From contig JAFMBM010000028.1 in the NCBI GenBank assembly GCA_017858515.1, forward strand, positions 1 to 39,452: 39,452 nucleotides of DNA, written 5' to 3'. Position numbers and translations under genes: made by a program. Shown one piece after another: positions 33,822 to 39,452 of this stretch. The notes below the pieces were generated by a model that saw only the letters and a program-made list of their open reading frames with translations, was not told the DNA's origin and did not search any database. Positions within the stretch are counted from its first letter, which is position 1. The number at the start of each line of letters is the position of its first letter. This stretch comes from Cryomorphaceae bacterium (GTDB lineage Bacteria > Bacteroidota > Bacteroidia > Flavobacteriales > Schleiferiaceae).

Positions 33822-34766
33822 ATGAAGCAAAGAATAACCCAATTGTTTGGGATAGAATATCCTATTATTCAGGCCGGAATGATATGGTGTTCAGGATGGG
33901 AGCTGGCCTCGGCGGTTTCCAATGCAGGTGGATTGGGCATAATAGGGGCTGGAAGTATGTATCCAGCCATATTGAGAGAACACATCCAAAAGTGTAAAAA
34001 GGCAACCGATAAGCCCTTTGCGGTAAATATTCCATTGCTCTATCCTGATATAGATAAGCACGTTGAGATAATAATAGAGGAGAAGGTACCCATTGTATTC
34101 AGTTCAGCAGGGAATCCGAAAACATGGACAGCCAAGTTAAAGGCGGAAGGTATTTGCGTGGTTCATGTAGTATCGAATATCAAATTTGCATTAAAAGCAG
34201 AAGAAGCAGGAGTAGACGCCATTGTTGCGGAAGGCTTTGAAGCCGGAGGCCACAATGGAAGAGAAGAAACCACTACGCTTGTTTTGGTTCCTATGGTAGT
34301 TGATGCCGTTTCTATTCCGGTTATTGCTGCAGGGGGAATTGGCAGTGGAAGGTCTATGGCGGCGGCTTTTGCCCTTGGAGCAGAAGGAGTGCAAATAGGA
34401 TCTCGCTTTGTAGCTTCCATAGAATCCTCTGCTCATATCCATTTTAAAGAAAGTGTGCTGCAAGCAAAAGATGGTAGCACCTCTTTAACCCTTAAGGAGC
34501 TAACCCCAGTGCGTTTGTTGCACAATCCTTTTTATGAAAAGTTGATGAAAGCCTATGAAGATGGAGCTTCCAAAGAGCAATTGCATGAAATTCTAGGAAG
34601 AGGCAGAGCCAAAAGAGGAATGTTTGAAGGCGATTTGGAGGAAGGAGAGTTGGAAATAGGTCAAATTGCAGCGGCTTTGTCTGATATCCGGCCTGCAGCC
34701 GAAATAGTGGCTGATATTTGGACTGAATTTCAAAAAGTGTGCAGAAATCTATCCTCTTTAAACTGA
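33822..34766 (+). CDS. Nitronate monooxygenase / 2-nitropropane dioxygenase-like flavoprotein (FabK-like)
   Basis: 314 residues, a TIM-barrel FMN enzyme. Landmarks: IEYPIIQAGMIWCSGWELASAVSNAGGLG at the N-terminus, the FMN-phosphate region IPVIAAGGIGSGRSMAAAFALGAEGVQIGSRF (about 165-195), and GFEAGGHNGRE (~132-142), whose histidine is the catalytic His in nitronate monooxygenases. The same family includes the enoyl-ACP reductase FabK, and sequence alone does not decide between nitroalkane oxidation, FabK activity and another flavin reduction. It stands between two copies of the surface-protein family, to which it has no visible functional link. Own promoter box upstream; start ATG at 33822 matches the family N-terminus. 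Confidence 0.88.
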   Translation: MKQRITQLFGIEYPIIQAGMIWCSGWELASAVSNAGGLGIIGAGSMYPAILREHIQKCKKATDKPFAVNIPLLYPDIDKHVEIIIEEKVPIVFSSAGNPKTWTAKLKAEGICVVHVVSNIKFALKAEEAGVDAIVAEGFEAGGHNGREETTTLVLVPMVVDAVSIPVIAAGGIGSGRSMAAAFALGAEGVQIGSRFVASIESSAHIHFKESVLQAKDGSTSLTLKELTPVRLLHNPFYEKLMKAYEDGASKEQLHEILGRGRAKRGMFEGDLEEGELEIGQIAAALSDIRPAAEIVADIWTEFQKVCRNLSSLN

Positions 34767-34900
34767 GCTTAGCAACCCTTCACTCATTTTGAACGAATGT
34801 AGAATTGGGTACGTTAAAAGAATAATAAGGTACAAGCCCCTTTGAATCATTAATAGTATGAATGAGATAAGATACAGAGGTGTAGGTGTGTTGTAGTGCG

Positions 34901-34908
34901 TACATTTG
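34901..34908 (+). promoter_or_regulatory. Bacteroidota-type -7 element TACATTTG
   Basis: Exact TAnnTTTG match, 20 bases before the ATG at 34929. It falls inside the longer frame that opens with GTG at 34896 and so supports the ATG as the real start of the large surface protein. Confidence 0.4.
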
Positions 34909-34928
34909 AAAAGTTAAAAATTGAAAAC

Positions 34929-37900
34929 ATGAAAATTGTTTCTAGAATCAGTCTATTCGTATTGGGCTTCTTATTCACATCACAATTATCTGCCTCACAC
35001 ATTATGGGAGGAGAGATAACTTGGGAGTGTTTGCCAAGTGGAATGTTCCGCTTTGAAATGAAGATATACAGAGATTGTAATGGAATTTCGCTAAACGGAA
35101 CTACTGAAGTTCTTACGGGTCACAATGGTGCACCAAATATTCCAGTTACACTTTTTAGTTCAACAGATATTTCACCCGATTGTGCTCCGGGTAGTGGTAT
35201 TGAACTTTCTTGTGGTGCAGGCCCCCCTTTCAACGGCTCTGCAGGAAACGGAGATGGAGCAGTACAAGAGAATGTTTACCGTTCAGGGCCTATTATGCTC
35301 CCTGGAACGCCACCAGCGGCTGGCTGGGTTTTCACTTGGGATTCTTGCTGTAGAAATGGTTCCGTAACGAACCTCGTTAGCCCAAGTGGATTGGGTCATA
35401 CTCTACGTGCCATCATGTATCGTTATATCCCACCAGGAGCCGTAACGCCATTGAATACCAGTCCTTGTTACGACTCGTCTCCCAAATTTGCCGAGACAGC
35501 CAATACCGTAATTTGTGCAGGCTATCCGTTTACTTACAATCACAATGCGGTAGATAATGAACTCGATTCGCTGTATTATGAGTGGGCACAACCCTTAGAT
35601 GATATGACAGGTAGTTTTAATCCACCATCCAATCCTACGCCTGTACCATTTGCTACGAATTACTCCTTCTCGAGTCCATTGCCAGGAACAACAGCGAATC
35701 CTGCCAATGTTCCAGCAGTATTAGACAATACCTCGGGGCAAATGAGTTATACCTCCTTTACGGCGGGAAACTTTGTAACCTGCATTAAAGTAGAAGCGTG
35801 GAAGTGTAATCAATTGGTAGCTGAGATCTACAGAGATATTCAGATTACTCTAATTGCCTGTGTTACTCCTAATTTCCCCCCCAGCTTAATTGTAACCCCA
35901 ACACCGGGTTCAGTGCCCATCACTGTGAATGGTAGAGTAATTAGTGCTACCGCTATTGCAGGAAACAATGTTTCTTTTAGCATGAACGCTACCGACTTTG
36001 ATTTTCAACCGGTAACTTTTTTACCACAGAATGTAGAATTCCAAGCTACCGGAGGTCAGTTGGGTGTTCCATTGAGCAATCCGAATTCAGGATGTTTAAA
36101 TCCACCTTGTGCTACCATTACTCCCGGCGCAGGTCAGTCCGGATTTATTAGTCCATCCAACAATCAGGTTAACTTCAACTGGGATACCGATTGCAATCAC
36201 CTTTCAGTTTCCAATGGTTGCGGATCATTCCAAAACACCTACACATTCGCCATGCGAATGCAAGACGACTTTTGTCCGGCACCGGCCATTAGTATTGCAA
36301 CTTTAAAAGTTACAGTTATTGCCGATCCTTCTGATCCACCTTCTATGAATTGTGTAGGCGTAGGAACAGGTGGAGACATTGATCTATCGTGGACGGCTCC
36401 AAGTGATACCGGCTATCGTTTCAACTATTATGTGATTTACTATAAACCCAACTCTTCAGGACCAACTGGCGCATTTAATCCGGTAGATACAGTTCAAGGT
36501 TGGGCCAATACGTCTGCAGTTTTATCAGGCCTTGCGAATAATGGAGACGGTCAATACTATGTGCGTTCCAACGGTATGTGCGGCTTCTTGAGTGCACCTT
36601 CAGACACTATAGGTATTATGTTCTTAAACGTGAGTGCACCGCCTCCACCTAATAATAATACAGCTACACTGACATGGACAGGCCAACCTGGTGGTGCGAA
36701 CTACGAAATCTGGGCCGAATCGCCTCCGGGTGCTGGTAACTGGGTTCTCATAACTTCTACTACAGACACCAATTATGTTATAAACTCTAGTTTCTGTAAT
36801 GCAGAAGTGAATTTCCAAATTCGAGTACCTCTAAATGGTGCCATTTGCGGATCGTCTAAAGACAGTGCCCTTTTCTTTGATGGCAGCAATACAGACATCA
36901 TGCGCATAGACAGTGCCTCTGTTGGAGGTGGTGGATTGGCAACTTTGAGTTGGGCTGATTCTCCAAGTGGCGATGTTGTGAATTACTATGTGATGCTGTT
37001 TGATAGACCTTCTGGCTTATTCAATATCATAGATACAGTAGCTGTAGGTACGCCCATGCCGTACGTCAACTTAAATTCTACAGCCGATGTGGCTCCAGAG
37101 ATTTACAAAGTAATTTCGATAGACAGCTGCGGAAATCAGAGCGATGACCTGGCTGTAGTGAGCCATAAAACCATGCACCTTCGAAATTACCTCGATAAGT
37201 GTACTGGAGTGAACAATCTCACTTGGTCTACCTATGATGGATTTAATGTGCATGAATACAGAGTAATGGTGGAGGTAACCTTGCCAAATGGTACTGCTCT
37301 TCCTCCCGTTTTACTGAACTCTCAGAATGGAAACGATTCAACCTTTACGCAGACGGGTCTGATAAAAGACTATACCTACTGCTATTATATACGTGCAGTA
37401 GATACCATCAATGATGTTACGGCTGTAAGCAATCGAATCTGCTTCAAAGCCGATGTTCCCAATCGTTCAAGACTATTGTATCTCGCTCATTCTTCGGTTG
37501 TAGCCGCAGGAATAGAAACCTATACTTTCTTAGACGGACAGGCCGATGTAGTGAGCTTCGATGTTGAGCGCGCAGACAATCCAAGAGGTCCATTTATCAG
37601 CTTGGGTACTGTTCCTAAGCCCGCGAGTGCGCCTTTTGTATTCGCTTACACAGACTTTAGTGCCAATACAGAAGGAAGATTATACTGGTACCGCATTTCG
37701 GCCCTCGATTCGTGTGGTCTGAGAGATACCGTTTCGAATGTGGGAAGAAATATTTTCCTTCAGGTTAGCGCTCAGAAGGATTTATCCAACCGATTGAAAT
37801 GGAACCCTTACGAGCAGTGGGGTGGTAGTGTAGGAGCATATAGAATCTGGAGAAGTGAGCAGGATAAGAATTATGGCTATCAACTGGTGGCTACTATTCC

Positions 37901-38345
37901 TGGCACAGATACTACCTACAACGACTATTTTAACTCAACAGATGGAAGCGGATTGTTCTGCTACTATGTGGAAGCGGAAGAAGTAAATAATCCGTTGAGC
38001 TTTGTAGATCCACAAGGAGCGCCTTGGAGATCTAAATCGAACAATGCTTGCACAGTTCAAAAGGCTCGTTTCTTTATGCCGAATGCCTTTAGCCCGAACA
38101 GCGATATAGAAGAAAATCGCTTTTTTGGTCCAAGAGAAGTCTTTGCTCAACCCGCGAGCTACCGATTCTATATTGTGAATAGATGGGGAGAGTTGGTATT
38201 TGATACTACAGATCCCGACAAGAAGTGGGATGGAATGTACAATGGTAGTGAAGCCCCATCGGGTGTGTATCTCTACTATGTAACTTACCGCTCTTTGGAA
38301 GACATTCCAGTAGAACAAAGAGGAAATCTAACTCTCATTCGATAA
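34929..38345 (+). CDS. Large surface protein, HIMGGEITW family copy 3, with T9SS type B (gliding-associated) sorting domain
   Basis: 1138 residues from ATG 34929. The signal peptide ends QLSA, then SHIMGGEITWECLPSG, nearly identical to copy 2 through IYRDCNG. The first ~470 residues parallel copies 1 and 2 (CCRNG, CYDSSPKF, NSGCLNPPCATI, DDFCPAPA). After that come about five fibronectin-type-III-like units (IDLSWTAPSDTGYRFNYYVIYY, ATLTWTGQPGGANYEIW, ATLSWADSPSGDVVNYYVML and later ones), absent from the shorter copies. The C-terminus is a type B sorting domain: FFMPNAFSPNSDIEENRFFG, YIVNRWGELVFDTTDPDKKWDG, SGVYLYYVTYRS, ending GNLTLIR. This is the domain of SprB-like gliding adhesins, so surface display by T9SS is expected; gliding itself is not shown. 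A strong terminator follows. Confidence 0.85.
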   Translation: MKIVSRISLFVLGFLFTSQLSASHIMGGEITWECLPSGMFRFEMKIYRDCNGISLNGTTEVLTGHNGAPNIPVTLFSSTDISPDCAPGSGIELSCGAGPPFNGSAGNGDGAVQENVYRSGPIMLPGTPPAAGWVFTWDSCCRNGSVTNLVSPSGLGHTLRAIMYRYIPPGAVTPLNTSPCYDSSPKFAETANTVICAGYPFTYNHNAVDNELDSLYYEWAQPLDDMTGSFNPPSNPTPVPFATNYSFSSPLPGTTANPANVPAVLDNTSGQMSYTSFTAGNFVTCIKVEAWKCNQLVAEIYRDIQITLIACVTPNFPPSLIVTPTPGSVPITVNGRVISATAIAGNNVSFSMNATDFDFQPVTFLPQNVEFQATGGQLGVPLSNPNSGCLNPPCATITPGAGQSGFISPSNNQVNFNWDTDCNHLSVSNGCGSFQNTYTFAMRMQDDFCPAPAISIATLKVTVIADPSDPPSMNCVGVGTGGDIDLSWTAPSDTGYRFNYYVIYYKPNSSGPTGAFNPVDTVQGWANTSAVLSGLANNGDGQYYVRSNGMCGFLSAPSDTIGIMFLNVSAPPPPNNNTATLTWTGQPGGANYEIWAESPPGAGNWVLITSTTDTNYVINSSFCNAEVNFQIRVPLNGAICGSSKDSALFFDGSNTDIMRIDSASVGGGGLATLSWADSPSGDVVNYYVMLFDRPSGLFNIIDTVAVGTPMPYVNLNSTADVAPEIYKVISIDSCGNQSDDLAVVSHKTMHLRNYLDKCTGVNNLTWSTYDGFNVHEYRVMVEVTLPNGTALPPVLLNSQNGNDSTFTQTGLIKDYTYCYYIRAVDTINDVTAVSNRICFKADVPNRSRLLYLAHSSVVAAGIETYTFLDGQADVVSFDVERADNPRGPFISLGTVPKPASAPFVFAYTDFSANTEGRLYWYRISALDSCGLRDTVSNVGRNIFLQVSAQKDLSNRLKWNPYEQWGGSVGAYRIWRSEQDKNYGYQLVATIPGTDTTYNDYFNSTDGSGLFCYYVEAEEVNNPLSFVDPQGAPWRSKSNNACTVQKARFFMPNAFSPNSDIEENRFFGPREVFAQPASYRFYIVNRWGELVFDTTDPDKKWDGMYNGSEAPSGVYLYYVTYRSLEDIPVEQRGNLTLIR

Positions 38346-38370
38346 GTCGAGTAAACTGTATAAGTAATAA

Positions 38371-38405
38371 AGCCGCCTGAAATTGATTCAGGCGGCTTTT
38401 TTTTT
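38371..38405 (+). terminator. Rho-independent terminator
   Basis: AGCCGCCTGAA (38371-38381) pairs perfectly with TTCAGGCGGCT (38387-38397) around the five-base loop ATTGA, followed by a run of T to 38405. It lies 25 bp after the stop of the large surface protein and separates it from guaB. It is the only clear intrinsic terminator in the window. Confidence 0.93.
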
Positions 38406-38522
38406 GGAGAAATCGAGGAAGAGCTATGCGACAATAAAAGTTCGCAAAGCTTACCATAGTGAATGCCTCTAGCATTTTTTCAGAGAGCTCCTTTATTTCC
38501 CTCCCCATACATTATTCCATTG

Positions 38523-38530
38523 TATATTTG
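38523..38530 (+). promoter_or_regulatory. Bacteroidota-type -7 element TATATTTG
   Basis: Exact TAnnTTTG match, 23 bases before the ATG of guaB at 38554 and downstream of the terminator, so guaB has its own promoter. No clear -33 TTTG. Confidence 0.45.
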
Positions 38531-38553
38531 GGCGCAATCTAAACGATTGCAAA

Positions 38554-39452
38554 ATGTCCATTACTTCATCCATAGTTATTTCTGAAGGCTTAACCTACGA
38601 CGACGTTCTACTGGTGCCTCATTATTCAGAAGTACTTCCTAGAGAGGTCCAAATTATCTCTCACTTTACAAAGAAAATAAAGCTAAATGCGCCCATTGTA
38701 AGTGCCGCCATGGACACGGTTACTGAGTCTGCTATGGCTATTGCTATTGCTCAAGATGGTGGCATAGGAGTGCTGCACAAGAACATGAGCATTGAACAGC
38801 AAGCCATGGAAGTGCGCAAAGTAAAGCGTGCCGAAAGTGGAATGATACTCGATCCGGTTACTCTTCAACCCGATGGAATTATTGGCGATGCCCTGAGAAT
38901 GATGTCGGAATACAAGATCGGAGGCATTCCCATTGTAGATGAAAACAGAATCTTAAAAGGCATTCTAACCAATAGAGATTTGCGTTTTGAAAAAGACCTC
39001 TCTAGAAAGATTGCCGATGTAATGACCAAAGAGCGGTTGATTACAACGCATGAGAATACCTCTATGGATGAGGCAGAACTCATTCTGCAAGGCCATAAGA
39101 TTGAAAAGTTGCCTGTAGTTAAAGACGACGGAACCCTCATCGGTTTGATTACCTACCGAGATATTAGCAAGTTGAAGATTAAACCCAATGCCAACAAAGA
39201 TCAATATGGTCGATTGAGAGTGGCTGCCGCCGTAGGGGTTACGGGTGATATTTTAGAAAGAGTTTCGGCTTTGGTAGAGTCTTATGTAGACGCTATTATT
39301 ATTGATACCGCACATGGACATACAAAAGGAGTAGTTCAGGCGCTTAAAGCCGTAAAAAATGCCTATCCCAATTTAGAGGTAGTAGTTGGAAATATAGCCA
39401 CAGCAGAGGCCGCTAGAATGTTGGCAGATGCGGGTGCAGATGGTGTGAAAGT
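38554..39452 (+). CDS. guaB: IMP dehydrogenase, N-terminal part (runs off the window)
   Basis: Oxidises IMP to XMP in GTP synthesis. About 299 codons are present and the frame is open at the window end. It starts [32 protein letters not shown], with [34 protein letters not shown] as in all IMPDHs. Two CBS domains follow (about 95-210; [62 protein letters not shown]), then the barrel resumes with [16 protein letters not shown] and [15 protein letters not shown]. The catalytic cysteine loop and flap lie beyond the edge. Own promoter box and an upstream terminator make it a separate transcription unit. Confidence 0.96.
   Translation, partial: MSITSSIVISEGLTYDDVLLVPHYSEVLPREVQIISHFTKKIKLNAPIVSAAMDTVTESAMAIAIAQDGGIGVLHKNMSIEQQAMEVRKVKRAESGMILDPVTLQPDGIIGDALRMMSEYKIGGIPIVDENRILKGILTNRDLRFEKDLSRKIADVMTKERLITTHENTSMDEAELILQGHKIEKLPVVKDDGTLIGLITYRDISKLKIKPNANKDQYGRLRVAAAVGVTGDILERVSALVESYVDAIIIDTAHGHTKGVVQALKAVKNAYPNLEVVVGNIATAEAARMLADAGADGVK

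Noticed and set aside
1-39452. CRISPR array, prophage, insertion sequence or defence island
   Set aside because: No regularly spaced repeats, transposase, integrase, phage structural gene or recognisable defence gene was seen on either strand.

Overview
The window comes from a member of the Bacteroidota, most likely Flavobacteriales (a Cryomorphaceae- or Crocinitomicaceae-like lineage; the exact placement is inference). Evidence: secreted proteins with type IX secretion (T9SS) C-terminal sorting domains of both the A and B types, TAnnTTTG promoter elements (the Bacteroidota -7 box) just upstream of several starts, few recognisable Shine-Dalgarno sequences, moderate-to-low GC, and a DUF1599 / DoxX / folP / cdaA neighbourhood that I know from this phylum. 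No rRNA, tRNA, insertion sequence, prophage or CRISPR array was seen. TGA is used as a normal stop (for example folP, the HDAC gene and the aminotransferase gene).

Layout. 1-209: a short GC-rich block without a gene. 210-8971: a PiT phosphate transporter with a PhoU-like tail (-), a lipoprotein-type YyaL/SPATA20 protein (+), a large M1-peptidase-like protein with lost catalytic residues fused to a predicted outer-membrane barrel (-), a histone-deacetylase-family hydrolase (+) and the tRNA methyltransferase TrmL (+). 9005-14989: a TPR protein (+); a minus-strand operon DUF1599 - DoxX/MauE-like protein - DppB-type permease; divergent to it folP-cdaA (folate synthesis and c-di-AMP synthesis). 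15044-18781: glgA-glgC (glycogen synthesis), then a CorA-type metal transporter.

18778-26143 holds a scattered set of GDP-heptose genes on the minus strand: a GmhA-like SIS isomerase, an HddA-like GHMP kinase, and a three-domain protein joining an HddC-like nucleotidyltransferase, a GmhB-like HAD phosphatase and a uridine-kinase-like P-loop domain. Between them lie a zincin-like lipoprotein, a small lipoprotein, and a plus-strand pair made of a sulfotransferase-like protein and a class IV (branched-chain type) aminotransferase. 26203-29656 is an operon of a MORN/YwqK-type secreted protein, mnmA and a T9SS-exported subtilase.

29750-38345 is a family of three tandem paralogous surface proteins sharing an N-terminal HIMGGEITW domain. 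The first ends in a type-A-like sorting tail. The second is cut by one in-frame TGA. The third is longer, has fibronectin-like repeats and ends in a type B (gliding-associated) sorting domain. A nitronate-monooxygenase-like gene sits between copies two and three. A strong intrinsic terminator closes this block, and the window ends inside guaB (IMP dehydrogenase).

The most distinctive items are the trifunctional heptose enzyme with its unexplained kinase domain, the sulfotransferase/aminotransferase pair, the catalytically dead M1-barrel protein, and the nonsense-interrupted middle paralog of the surface protein family. Most of the rest is ordinary housekeeping. I do not see a clear defence system or other mobile module.
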